Shown here: piece by piece, positions 1 through 10,113 of the stretch
How positions within the stretch are numbered: position 1 is the stretch's first letter
Layout: each line of letters begins with the position of its first letter
DNA from: Glycomyces terrestris
GTDB lineage: Bacteria; Actinomycetota; Actinomycetes; Mycobacteriales; Micromonosporaceae
Reading direction: 5' to 3'
Length of the DNA stretch: 64,000 bases
NCBI RefSeq assembly: GCF_003933745.1
Contig: NZ_RSEB01000003.1
Span: 832,243-896,242, forward strand
Translations under genes and position numbers: made by a program
Notes under the pieces: generated by a model
Seen by the model: only the letters and a program-made list of their open reading frames with translations
Database searches by the model: none
Told to the model about the DNA's origin: nothing

Positions 1-300
1 GACGGCGTCGGCGGGCTCGCCGTTGCCGAACTTCTCGATGACGGCGTCGAAGATCATGCCGTGGGAGGGCTTGTAGAAGTCGCCGGGGCCGAGGACCTCG
101 ATGACGTCGGCGATCGCGTCCTTGCTCATGAGCATGCCGCCGAGGACCGACATCTCGGCCTGGAGGTCCTGGGGCGGGGTGCGCTCGTAGGTGCGGGCGG
201 CGCCGCCGCCGAACGGGTCCTCCGGCGGGGCGTCGAAATAGGACCCGTTCGTGCCGTTGGCGCGGCGCGAGAAGACGCCGTCAGTCGACACGTCCGTCAT
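1..300 (-). CDS. dnaB: Replicative DNA helicase DnaB, N-terminal part (runs off the window)
   Basis: The first 100 codons of the hexameric helicase that unwinds DNA at the replication fork; the rest lies beyond base 1. After a low-complexity start of about 38 residues comes the family's N-terminal helical domain, recognisable by RTPPQDLQAEMSVLGGMLMS and GDFYKPSHGMIFDAV. The P-loop ATPase domain is outside the window. The ATG at 300-298 follows a strong GAGGGGGTGG ribosome site. As in many actinobacteria it lies beyond rplI, but here a divergent small gene and a DnaA-box array separate it from that operon, so it probably has its own promoter. Confidence 0.93.
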   Translation of the reverse strand, partial: MTDVSTDGVFSRRANGTNGSYFDAPPEDPFGGGAARTYERTPPQDLQAEMSVLGGMLMSKDAIADVIEVLGPGDFYKPSHGMIFDAVIEKFGNGEPADAV

Positions 301-409
301 GCCGTCCACCCCCTCGGTCACCGTGCGTTCATGGAGACAGTACCGCCCGCATACGACAGAAGGGCGGTGTCAACGACGCTATGTCGCGCCGCGCACGGTT
401 GCAAACGCC

Positions 410-487
410 CCTGTGGACAACCTGTGGACAAGGCTGTGGATAACCTGTGGATAACCGGGGGCGGGCCTGTGGACAACCTGTGGACAA
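410..487. promoter_or_regulatory. Array of six head-to-tail DnaA-type boxes between dnaB and a divergent gene
   Basis: Six 9-mers in one orientation: TGTGGACAA at 412, 423, 468 and 479, and TGTGGATAA at 435 and 446. On the minus strand these read TTGTCCACA and TTATCCACA, the usual DnaA box forms. They tile as 11-bp units (CCTGTGGACAA) with one 12-bp step; the fifth position (455-465) is a G-rich filler instead of a box. Spacing of about one helical turn puts all boxes on one face of the DNA. DnaA binding is inferred from box sequence only. Confidence 0.8.
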
Positions 488-531
488 AGAGGTGAGCGAG
501 GCTCCGTTCATGGTGCGGAGCTGCGGCGACG

Positions 532-552
532 TCATCCACTGCCTGTGGATGA
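532..552. promoter_or_regulatory. Inverted repeat containing a seventh, weaker DnaA-like box
   Basis: Arms TCATCCAC (532-539) and GTGGATGA (545-552) around a 5-nt loop form a perfect inverted repeat. The right arm continues a TGTGGATGA 9-mer at 544-552, one or two bases from a DnaA box. It lies between the box array and the promoter of the plus-strand gene. Confidence 0.5.
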
Positions 553-562
553 AAATCCGTTC

Positions 563-583
563 GTGCCAACTTGGCACTAGCAT
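563..583 (+). promoter_or_regulatory. Probable promoter with overlapping 15-bp palindrome
   Basis: A perfect palindrome, GTGCCAA-C-TTGGCAC (563-577), directly abuts a TAGCAT -10-like hexamer (578-583), about 40 bp before the start at 624. The layout looks like a promoter with an operator in its spacer. The binding protein is unknown. Confidence 0.4.
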
Positions 584-623
584 GGGGGGCGACCCCGGCA
601 CGGATCAGAAGAGAGACCGGCTC

Positions 624-1013
624 ATGACCGCTCCGCAGCGCCCCGAGCGCAGGCCCCGGCTCGACCCCGAGGGCGACGACCGCCCGGGCGAGCGCGCGTT
701 CACCCCCACGCTGCTCGTGACGCTCGCCTGGTACGCGGTGCCCGCGCTCGTCTACCTCACCTGGGTGCTGTCGCAGCCGCCGGTGGACGCGACGTGCGCC
801 GAGACCGGCTGCTCCTTCGCCGACCGCATTGGCGCGGCCGTCTCGGGCGGTTGGGCGTGGACGCTCTCGGCGCTCACCGCGAGCCTCCTCGTGGCCGTCC
901 TGCTGCGCCTCCCGCGCGCGGGATGGCGCGCCGGCGTGGCGGGGTCGGCCGCGGCGATCCTGGGGGCGGGCCTGGTGACGGTGATCCTGCGGACGGCCGG
1001 CTGGGTGATCTGA
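624..1013 (+). CDS. Small integral membrane protein of unknown function
   Basis: A 129-residue protein with a charged Arg/Pro/Asp-rich N-terminus (about 25 residues), then three hydrophobic segments near residues 27-48, 73-95 and 102-125. Two cysteines sit in the loop between the first two segments (CAETGC). No family is recognised. The ATG at 624 is preceded by AGAGAG; an in-frame ATG at 582 is possible but lacks a ribosome site. It is divergent from dnaB across the DnaA-box array, so its transcription could respond to DnaA; that is inference. GC-rich codon usage supports it as real. Confidence 0.6.
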   Translation: MTAPQRPERRPRLDPEGDDRPGERAFTPTLLVTLAWYAVPALVYLTWVLSQPPVDATCAETGCSFADRIGAAVSGGWAWTLSALTASLLVAVLLRLPRAGWRAGVAGSAAAILGAGLVTVILRTAGWVI

Positions 1014-1283
1014 GCGGCTGGACTGGCCGGGACGGGCCGCCGGCGCGGCGCCGCCGCGCGGCGGCCGTACGGGCGGCCCCGGGTACCCGCCCGAACCCAC
1101 CTTCACCACAACCGGTGAAAAGACCAAGGAGTCGAAAAGCACCAACCTCCCACACGGGGGCGACGGCGGTGGTCGGGTGTGGAAGGGGCAGGGCGGCAAG
1201 GGGTTCGAACACGAGTGGGCAAAGCGGGGCGAAACCGGCGAGTCGGGCGCGACGGGTTCACTCGAAGGTGTGGACGGACATGA

Positions 1284-1318
1284 CGAAGGCCCGCGACCGG
1301 GGAGGTCGCGGGCCTTCG
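1284..1318 (-). terminator. Terminator hairpin after rplI
   Basis: A perfect 15-bp stem (1284-1298 with 1304-1318) and a 5-nt loop, 12 bp beyond the rplI stop, ends the ribosomal/SSB operon. The rest of 1014-1329 holds no recognisable gene. Confidence 0.8.
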
Positions 1319-1329
1319 ACGTGCCGTGC

Positions 1330-1791
1330 CTACTTCTTGCGGCGCTTGGCCGGGGTGACCTGGAGCTTGAACTTCGCGGTCACCTCCGGGTGCAGCTTGA
1401 CCGTGACGTCGTAGGTGCCGACCGACTTGATGGTCGAGGCGAGCTCGACGCGGCGGCGGTCGATCTTCGGGCCGCCGGCCTCGTCGACGGCCTTGACGAT
1501 GTCGGCCGCGGTGATGGAGCCGAACAGGCGGTCGCCGTCGCCGGTGCGGGCGACGATGTGGGCGTCCGTCTGCTTCAGCTGGTCCGCCACCGAGCGGGCC
1601 TTGTCGAGGTCGTGGATCTGGCGGGAGGCACGCGCGCGCTGGATCGCGTCGACCTCCTTCTGACCGCCCTTGGTCCACGCGATCGCGAGGCCCTGCGGCA
1701 GCAGGTAGTTCCGGCCGTAGCCGGGCTTGACCTCGACGACGTCGCCGGCCGAACCGAGGTTGGGCACCTCATGAGTCAGGATGATCTTCAT
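1330..1791 (-). CDS. rplI: 50S ribosomal protein L9
   Basis: A 153-residue L9. It has the N-terminal RNA-binding domain (MKIILTHEVPNLGSAGDVVE, then GYGRNYLLPQGLA), the long connecting helix, and the C-terminal domain with LFGSITAADI and YDVTVKLHPEV. L9 binds 23S rRNA near the L1 stalk and helps keep reading frame. Length is normal for the family. It is last in the rpsF-ssb-rpsR-rplI operon, 14 bp after rpsR, and is followed by a strong hairpin. Confidence 0.97.
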   Translation of the reverse strand: MKIILTHEVPNLGSAGDVVEVKPGYGRNYLLPQGLAIAWTKGGQKEVDAIQRARASRQIHDLDKARSVADQLKQTDAHIVARTGDGDRLFGSITAADIVKAVDEAGGPKIDRRRVELASTIKSVGTYDVTVKLHPEVTAKFKLQVTPAKRRKK

Positions 1792-1805
1792 GTTGCGCTC
1801 CTTCC

Positions 1806-2051
1806 TTAGCGGGTCTGGCTGGTGTACGGGAGCAGGGCCATCTCGCGGGCGTTCTTGACGGCCGCGGCGATCTGGCGCTGCTGCTGGGTGGTCACGCCGG
1901 TCACACGGCGGGCACGGATCTTGCCGCGGTCGGAGATGAACTTCCGCAGCAGCGCCGTGTCCTTGTAGTCGACGTAGGTGATGCCCTCTTTTTCAAGCGG
2001 GTTGGGCTTCTTCTTCGGCTTCCGCAGGGGAGCCGATTTCGGGTTCGCCAT
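1806..2051 (-). CDS. rpsR: 30S ribosomal protein S18 (cysteine-free form)
   Basis: An 81-residue S18 identified by [20 protein letters not shown] and the tail [15 protein letters not shown]. It binds with S6 on the 30S platform. The N-terminal CxxC and the later Cys that ligate zinc in many S18 proteins are absent: the corresponding stretch reads [12 protein letters not shown] and [11 protein letters not shown]. So this is the zinc-independent (C-) type, at the primary locus beside ssb and rplI rather than in a zinc-starvation cluster. Confidence 0.97.
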   Translation of the reverse strand: MANPKSAPLRKPKKKPNPLEKEGITYVDYKDTALLRKFISDRGKIRARRVTGVTTQQQRQIAAAVKNAREMALLPYTSQTR

Positions 2052-2113
2052 GAGTTGTCTTGCCTCTTACTCGAGATCGTGTTCCGGATGCCGCCGGCGA
2101 GGGCGGGCTCCGG

Positions 2114-2629
2114 TTAGAACGGCGGGTCCTCGTCGAAGCCGCCGGATCCGGCGCCGCCGCCGGCCGGGGCTGCCGAGGCCCAAGGGTCGTCGGGCATCGA
2201 ACCGCCGGCGCCGGCACCGCCGCCGCCCCCGAAGGAGCGACCGCCGCCGCCTCCGCCGCCGGACGAGCCGGACCGGTTGAGCTTCGCGGTGGAGAACCGC
2301 AGCGCGGGGCCCACTTCCTCGACGTCGAGCTCGAACACAGTGCGCTTCTCGCCCTCGCGGGTCTCGTAGCTGCGCTGCTTGAGCCGGCCCTGCACGATCA
2401 CGCGGGTACCGCGTGAAAGCGACTCGGCGACGTTCTCGGCGTACTGGCGCCAGACGCTGCAGGTGAGGAACAGGGCCTCACCGTCCTTCCACTGGTTCGA
2501 CTCGCGGTCGAACGTGCGCGGGGTCGATGCGATACGGAACTTCGCGACGGCGGCACCGGACGGCGTGTAACGCAGCTCGGGGTCGTCGACGAGGTTGCCG
2601 ATAACCGTGATGACTGTCTCTCCTGCCAT
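2114..2629 (-). CDS. ssb: Single-stranded DNA-binding protein
   Basis: A 171-residue SSB. The OB fold spans about residues 1-112 ([40 protein letters not shown]). A Gly-rich disordered linker follows to about residue 160, then the acidic partner-binding tip DEDPPF. SSB coats single-stranded DNA at forks and recruits repair and replication proteins through that tip. It sits between rpsF and rpsR as in most bacteria and is probably translated from the same mRNA. Confidence 0.97.
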   Translation of the reverse strand: MAGETVITVIGNLVDDPELRYTPSGAAVAKFRIASTPRTFDRESNQWKDGEALFLTCSVWRQYAENVAESLSRGTRVIVQGRLKQRSYETREGEKRTVFELDVEEVGPALRFSTAKLNRSGSSGGGGGGGRSFGGGGGAGAGGSMPDDPWASAAPAGGGAGSGGFDEDPPF

Positions 2630-2668
2630 GACCTATCTCCTTGACGGTCTCGCAGTTGCAGGGTCGGG

Positions 2669-2959
2669 TTACCGAAGCTCCGGTCGCAGCACCTTGGTCC
2701 GCAGCACCGACTCGTTGAGCCGCAGCTGGCGGTCCATCTCAGCGACGGGACCGGGCTCGGACTGCAGGTCGACGACGGCGTAGACGCCCTCGTTGCTCTT
2801 GTTGATCTCGTATGCCAGACGGCGACGGCCCCAGACGTCGATCTTGTCGACGGCCCCTCCGGCGTCCTTGACGCCCTTGAGGAACTTCTCCAGCGTCGGG
2901 CCGACCTGTGCCTCCTCGATGTTCGGTTCGAGGATCACCATGAGTTCATAGTGACGCAA
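2669..2959 (-). CDS. rpsF: 30S ribosomal protein S6 (TTG start)
   Basis: A 96-residue S6, [15 protein letters not shown] to [12 protein letters not shown], the partner of S18 on the small subunit. The reading frame stays open further upstream, but the start is set by a full GGAGGTGG ribosome site (2974-2967) seven bases before TTG at 2959-2957. This gives the canonical S6 N-terminus. First gene of the operon. The 260 bp upstream, shared with fumarase on the other strand, must hold the operon promoter. S6:S18 autoregulatory leaders are known in bacteria, but no clear one was recognised here. Confidence 0.95.
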   Translation of the reverse strand: MRHYELMVILEPNIEEAQVGPTLEKFLKGVKDAGGAVDKIDVWGRRRLAYEINKSNEGVYAVVDLQSEPGPVAEMDRQLRLNESVLRTKVLRPELR

Positions 2960-3208
2960 GATCGATCCACCTCCTTCGGTCTCAATCGGCTGCGGTCTCT
3001 CCGCAGCAGGAGGAATCACTTGCGCGCTGCCCAGTGGGCAACCTGGCAATCGTACCTGCTTACAGGCGGTGCGGCCGGGGCCGCTCCGCCTGGGTGTGAC
3101 GCTACCTGCCGGGTGCGACAGCCCGCAGCCCGACACCGCACCGAAACGGCGCCCGCGTCCCGTTCGCGGCGGGCCCGCGCCGCGCCCGGACCGCGCAGGC
3201 GGCCGCGC

Positions 3209-3214
3209 TAAGTT
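3209..3214 (+). promoter_or_regulatory. -10 element for leaderless fumarase transcript
   Basis: TAAGTT ends 7 nt before the GTG at 3222, and there is no ribosome site. This is the arrangement of leaderless actinobacterial promoters. Confidence 0.55.
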
Positions 3215-3221
3215 TGAACGC

Positions 3222-4883
<1,662 letters not shown>

Positions 4884-4924
4884 CAGCGCCACGTAGCACC
4901 GTCACGCAGCGGCGCCGCCGCCGC

Positions 4925-4958
4925 AGCGGCCGCCGACCCCTGGAGGTCGGCGGCCGCT
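4925..4958 (+). terminator. Terminator hairpin after fumarase
   Basis: Perfect 14-bp stem (4925-4938 with 4945-4958) and a 6-nt loop, followed by TCCTGTTG, 42 bp past the fumarase stop. Confidence 0.75.
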
Positions 4959-5228
4959 CCTGTTGCGCCCGTTGCCATGCGAGCACTTTGCGGCGCCTCA
5001 CAACGGTTGTCCGGTTCGGTGCGGACGGCCATTTCTCCGCGCCGCACGGCGCATTCCGCGGACCGCCCGTGTCGGCCATGTGCGGATTCGGCCCGGTTCG
5101 TACGGCGCCGGAACGCCTGCAAGCCAGGCGAAACCGCGCATCCGTGCGATTTCCGGCGTCCCATGCAAGGTCCTTTCCGGAGTTACGATCAGCTCCCCCC
5201 TACCGATCGGTACCCCCTCGGAAGCACG
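4959..5228 (+). promoter_or_regulatory. Upstream region of the MHYT gene with -10 box and palindrome
   Basis: No gene is seen here. A TACGAT -10-like hexamer lies at 5184-5189. A perfect 12-bp palindrome, TACCGATCGGTA (5201-5212), lies between it and the start codon at 5229, where a repressor would block transcription. The repressor is unknown. Confidence 0.4.
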
Positions 5229-6032
5229 ATGATCGAACACTTCTCCCACGGGTACGCGACCCTTCCCGTCGCGTTCCTCGTCTCGATGACCGGCTCGGCC
5301 CTCGGCCTCCTCCTCGCGAAGCACGCCCGCCGCCACGCCCGGCCCGCCCGCCGCGCGCTGTGGCTCCTGCTCGCCGCGTTCGCCATCGGCGGCACCGGCA
5401 TCTGGGTCATGCACTTCGTCGCGATGCTCGGCTTCGCCGTCCGCGACGCGCGCCTCCTCTACGACCCCTGGACGACCGCGCTCAGCGCCCTGATCGCCGT
5501 CGCCGTCGTCGCCTGCGGCCTCTTCGCGATCGGCCTGGGCCGCTACTCGCCGGCCCGGCTCGCGGCCGCCGGGACGCTCACCGGCCTCGGCGTGGCCGCC
5601 ATGCACTACACCGGCATGGCCGCCGTCAGCGCCGACGTCGACCTCGCCTACGGCCGCGGGTCCGTGGCCGCCTCCGTCGCGATCGCGATCGCCGCCGCGA
5701 CCACCGCGCTGTGGCTCTCGTGGCGGCTCCAGCGCGCCTCCACGATGTGGCTGGCCGCGGCCGTCATGGCGCTCGCGGTGAACCTCATGCACTACACCGC
5801 GATGTTCGGCGTCCGCACCGACGGCGCCGCCGCGGCCGAGCCGAGCGGCGTCGAGGCCGCCGACCTGGTCTTCCCGATGGCGACCCTCACCGCGGTCGTG
5901 CTGCTGTTCCTCGTCTTCACCGTCGTCATGGTCCCCACCGACGAGGAGCTGCGCGCCGACGAGCACCTCTCGACCCTCCAGCGCCGCACCACCGACCGGC
6001 CCGTCGCGGGCCGCAAGCCGCCCCGCTACTGA
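5229..6032 (+). CDS. MHYT-domain membrane sensor protein
   Basis: A 267-residue membrane protein with about seven hydrophobic segments and the MHYT signature repeated three times: IWVMHFVAML, AAMHYTGMAA and NLMHYTAMFG. In this family the His and Met residues are thought to bind a metal, probably copper, near the outer face and to sense a gas or redox signal. Most MHYT proteins carry a GGDEF/EAL or kinase output; this one ends in a 40-residue charged tail and so must signal through a partner, if it signals at all. The ATG at 5229 follows GGAAG. Confidence 0.85.
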   Translation: MIEHFSHGYATLPVAFLVSMTGSALGLLLAKHARRHARPARRALWLLLAAFAIGGTGIWVMHFVAMLGFAVRDARLLYDPWTTALSALIAVAVVACGLFAIGLGRYSPARLAAAGTLTGLGVAAMHYTGMAAVSADVDLAYGRGSVAASVAIAIAAATTALWLSWRLQRASTMWLAAAVMALAVNLMHYTAMFGVRTDGAAAAEPSGVEAADLVFPMATLTAVVLLFLVFTVVMVPTDEELRADEHLSTLQRRTTDRPVAGRKPPRY

Positions 6033-6047
6033 CCCACCGCGGACGCG

Positions 6048-6082
6048 AGGACCGGCCCCGCTCGACGAGCGGGGCCGGTCCT
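6048..6082. terminator. Bidirectional terminator between convergent genes
   Basis: Perfect 15-bp stem (6048-6062 with 6068-6082) with a 5-nt loop, placed between the ends of the MHYT gene and the chitinase gene. Confidence 0.8.
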
Positions 6083-6102
6083 GCCGCGGGAGGGGGAGCG
6101 GA

Positions 6103-7278
6103 TCAGCCGCCGACGGTGTTCGCGAAGTGGTAGCCGTTCGTGCGGTCCCAGTTGATCGACCAGGTCATGGCCCCGCCGATCCCCGGGTAGGCCTGCGACG
6201 GGACGAAGTCGCCGCATCGCTGGCGCGTCTCCAGGCAGGTGATCGCGTCGTTGACCATCGTCGGGTTCACGTAGCCCGAGCCCGCGGCGCTCGGCACGGC
6301 CGGGAGGCCGAGGCCGACCTGGCTCGGGGCGAGCCCGGCCTGGAGCTGGATGCACGCCTGGGCGGTGAGGAAGTCGATGTCGCCCTGGGCGTACACCTTC
6401 CCGTCGCAGCCGAGCATCGTGCCGGAGTTGTAGTACTGCATGTTGACGATGGTGAGGAGGTCCTTGGTGTTCACGGCGAGCCGGTAGTACCCGGCCGAGG
6501 TGGACTGGAAGTCGATCGTCTGCGGCGCCATCGTGTAGGTGAAGCCGGGCCGCCGCGAGTCGATGGAGCGGAGCGCGGTCTCGATCGCGCCGGCGTCGAT
6601 GCCGTGCTCGAGGTCGATGTCGACGCCGTCGAAGCCGAACTCGGTCATGAGGGCGACCACGGAGTCCGCGAACGCCGCCGAGGTGGCCGCGCTGTTGATC
6701 GTGACGTTCCCGCGCTCGCCGCCGACCGAGACGACGACCTTGCGGCCCTGGGCCTGGATCGCGTCGATGTCGGCCTTGAACTCGGCCTCGGTGTACCCGG
6801 CGTTCGTGAGGCTGGAGTCGAGGGCGAAGTCGACCTGGCCGGGCGTGGCGGTGGACTCGGCGAAGGCCACGGCGATGATGTCGTACGTCGCGGGGACGGC
6901 GCTCAGCTCCATGACGCCGGAGCCGTTGTCGAAGTTGTGCCAGTAGCCGGTGAGGTGGTTGCCGCCCTGGCCGGGGCCGCCGGTCGGCTCCTCGCTGGTG
7001 GGCGGCTCGGCGCCGTCGCAGGCGCCGAGGTCCTCCCAGACGCCCCACTGGCCGGTGGTGCCGGGGGTCTCGCCGGTGGTCCACCACTTGGCGCGGTACT
7101 CGCGGTCCTGGTGGCTGACGCGGTCGCCGCCGACGTACACGGCGCTGGACCGCCAGGGCGCGCCTTCGCAGGCGGCGACGGCCGAGGCGCTCCCGGCGAA
7201 GGCGACCGGGATCGCGGCGGCGCCCGCCGCGGCGAGGGTGGCGGCGGCGATGACCGCCGCGGTGCGTAGGCGTCGCAA
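6103..7278 (-). CDS. Secreted GH18 chitinase with N-terminal chitin-binding module
   Basis: A 391-residue secreted chitinase. A Sec signal peptide covers about residues 1-35. A CBM5/12-type module spans residues 37-87, bounded by two Cys and containing AKWWTTGETPG. A short Gly/Pro/Glu linker follows, then a GH18 barrel from about 107. The catalytic motif DGVDIDLEH places the proton-donor Glu at 224; SVGG and the MAPQ strand fit the bacterial ChiC/ChiD-like branch. It would cleave chitin to chitooligosaccharides outside the cell. The start is TTG at 7278-7276, just after GGAGG; a nearby ATG at 7289 is out of frame. An AT-rich patch at 7287-7316 marks the promoter region. Confidence 0.93.
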   Translation of the reverse strand: MRRLRTAAVIAAATLAAAGAAAIPVAFAGSASAVAACEGAPWRSSAVYVGGDRVSHQDREYRAKWWTTGETPGTTGQWGVWEDLGACDGAEPPTSEEPTGGPGQGGNHLTGYWHNFDNGSGVMELSAVPATYDIIAVAFAESTATPGQVDFALDSSLTNAGYTEAEFKADIDAIQAQGRKVVVSVGGERGNVTINSAATSAAFADSVVALMTEFGFDGVDIDLEHGIDAGAIETALRSIDSRRPGFTYTMAPQTIDFQSTSAGYYRLAVNTKDLLTIVNMQYYNSGTMLGCDGKVYAQGDIDFLTAQACIQLQAGLAPSQVGLGLPAVPSAAGSGYVNPTMVNDAITCLETRQRCGDFVPSQAYPGIGGAMTWSINWDRTNGYHFANTVGG

Positions 7279-7363
7279 GGGACCTCCATATATTTAAAGA
7301 TTCCTAAATGTATCTCCTTCATCGTGTCGGCCGGCGCGGCCGTTGTCAAGGGCCCGGCCCGCA

Positions 7364-7426
7364 GAAAAATCCGACTCGCCCGGATTGCGGGCCGCTTCCG
7401 CAAGCCCCGCAACCGAACGAGTCGGA
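7364..7426 (-). terminator. Terminator with nested hairpin and T-tract for the SRPBCC-ArsR operon
   Basis: On the minus strand a 9-bp outer stem (7370-7378 with 7418-7426) encloses an inner 7-bp stem (7385-7391 with 7406-7412). Five T residues follow. This is the clearest U-tailed intrinsic terminator in the window. Confidence 0.75.
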
Positions 7427-7448
7427 CTCCTTACCGTTCGCCGTGCGC

Positions 7449-7847
7449 CTACGCCGCCCCGCGCCCCCGCCGCTCCTCGCGGGCCCCGCCGCGCAGCCGC
7501 CGCTCGCGCTTCCCGCGCGCGAGCTCGGTCTCCAGGGCCCCGAGCGGCCCGGCGAACGCGTCCTCGAAGCGCGCCAGCCACGCCCGCACCGCCGCGAGCC
7601 CGGCCTCGTCGACGGCGTAGATCCGCCGCGTCCCCTCCGCCCGCACCGACACCAGGCCGGCCTCCCGGAGCGCCTTGAGGTGCTGGGAGACCGCCGGCTG
7701 CGAGAGGCCGCCGCGCCCCCGGCCGCCCGCGGGCAGCTCCTTCAGGATCGCGGACACCGTGCCGGCGGACGCCTCGCCCTCGGCGAGGAGCTCCATGATC
7801 CGGCGGCGCACCGGGTCGCCGAGCGCGTCGAAGACGGCGTCGCTCAC
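7449..7847 (-). CDS. ArsR-family transcriptional regulator
   Basis: A 132-residue winged-helix regulator: DALGDPVRRRIMELLAEG, the recognition helix in SQPAVSQHLKALREAGLV, and the wing RRIYAVDEAGL. No metal-binding Cys pair is present, so it belongs with ArsR proteins that pair with SRPBCC partners. Its tail is unusually Arg/Gly/Ala-rich. The GTG start at 7847 overlaps the stop of the SRPBCC gene (GTGA), so the two are translationally coupled. It probably represses its own operon through the palindrome at 8513-8530. Confidence 0.9.
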   Translation of the reverse strand: MSDAVFDALGDPVRRRIMELLAEGEASAGTVSAILKELPAGGRGRGGLSQPAVSQHLKALREAGLVSVRAEGTRRIYAVDEAGLAAVRAWLARFEDAFAGPLGALETELARGKRERRLRGGAREERRGRGAA

Positions 7848-8500
7848 GCCTCCGGCTCCTCCGGCGGCGCGACGGTGTAGAACGCCACGACCGCTTCGAG
7901 GGCCGCGTCGGCCGCCGCCGGGTCATCGCCGGCCGCGACCGCGGCCTTCGCCCAGTCGCCGCCGGTGGCGCGCGCGAACTCGATCCCGCCCGGGCCGGTC
8001 ATCCACGCCTCGAACTCCGCGCCGTCGAGCGGCGTCCCGGTCTCGAGGTAGACGCCGAGGCCGTACAGGCTGCCGTCCCAGCCGATGCCGACCGCGCCCG
8101 GCCCGTACTGGCGCCACATCTCCGGGTCGACCGGCGCCTCGTGCACGAGCTCGAGGACGGTCCCGCCCTCGGCCTTGCTCAGGTTCACCTCCAGCCACGA
8201 CACCTGGCCGCCGAACTCCCAGGTCACCGCCAGGGAGTCGGGGGCGTCGCAGCGCTCGACGAGCCCGCCGGCGTTGCCGTCGAACTGGTACCGGCCGCCG
8301 ACCTCGAGGTCGCCGGCCACCGGCAGGAACCAGCGCGGCAGCCGCTCGGCGCTGGTGAGCGCGTCCCACACGTCGGCCTGGTCGGCGCGGTAGCGGCGGC
8401 GCGCGACGAGCACCTTCGTCGCGGCGCCCCCGCGCTCGCCGGAGCGGATCTCGCGGGCCACCAGTCCGGCGGCCTCGATCGGGTTCTGAGGATCGGGCAT
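7844..8500 (-). CDS. SRPBCC (AHSA1-like) domain protein
   Basis: A 218-residue protein whose central 120 residues match the AHSA1 branch of the START/SRPBCC fold: ADQADVWDALTSAERLPRWF, then LEVGGRYQFDG. The fold forms a hydrophobic pocket for lipids or other small molecules. AHSA1 proteins are commonly encoded with an ArsR regulator, as here, but the ligand is unknown. First gene of the pair; the ATG at 8500 has an AGGAGGCG ribosome site, and a strong inverted repeat lies just upstream. Confidence 0.85.
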   Translation of the reverse strand: MPDPQNPIEAAGLVAREIRSGERGGAATKVLVARRRYRADQADVWDALTSAERLPRWFLPVAGDLEVGGRYQFDGNAGGLVERCDAPDSLAVTWEFGGQVSWLEVNLSKAEGGTVLELVHEAPVDPEMWRQYGPGAVGIGWDGSLYGLGVYLETGTPLDGAEFEAWMTGPGGIEFARATGGDWAKAAVAAGDDPAAADAALEAVVAFYTVAPPEEPEA

Positions 8501-8512
8501 GTCGCCTCCTTG

Positions 8513-8530
8513 TATAAGTTGCTACTTATA
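8513..8530. promoter_or_regulatory. Probable ArsR operator
   Basis: Perfect inverted repeat, TATAAGT (8513-8519) and ACTTATA (8524-8530) with a 4-bp spacer. It is strikingly AT-rich for this genome and 12 bp upstream of the SRPBCC-ArsR start codon. Its shape suits an ArsR dimer and it overlaps the likely promoter, so autorepression is inferred. Confidence 0.65.
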
Positions 8531-8569
8531 TTAGGGGGAGGCGGCGCGCCCGTCAACGGAACGCCGGAA

Positions 8570-9934
<1,365 letters not shown>

Positions 9935-10113
9935 CCCCACAGCCTAGAGCCTCACCCGAAAAGTACCGACTGGTCCGGGTCGCGCGTCACCGCCGCGCCC
10001 GACCGCGCGCGCACGTCCCGCTGCGTGGATACGATCGGCGGTGGTGCGCCCGCCGCCGGGCCGACCGGCGAGAATCGGGGCGCACACCTCTTTCGCAACG
10101 TAGGGAGACAGGC

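Noticed and set aside
410..487. The DnaA-box array as the chromosome's oriC
   Set aside because: oriC in actinobacteria lies between dnaA and dnaN, neither of which is here, and no AT-rich unwinding region adjoins the array.
1150..1235. tRNA-like GGGTTCGAACAC element near 1199-1211
   Set aside because: No T-arm pairing and no matching acceptor or anticodon arms could be drawn.
5000..5200. Possible c-di-GMP riboswitch before the MHYT gene (GCAAGCCAGGCGAAACC)
   Set aside because: Order and spacing do not fit the GEMM consensus, and the two receptor-helix contacts are missing.
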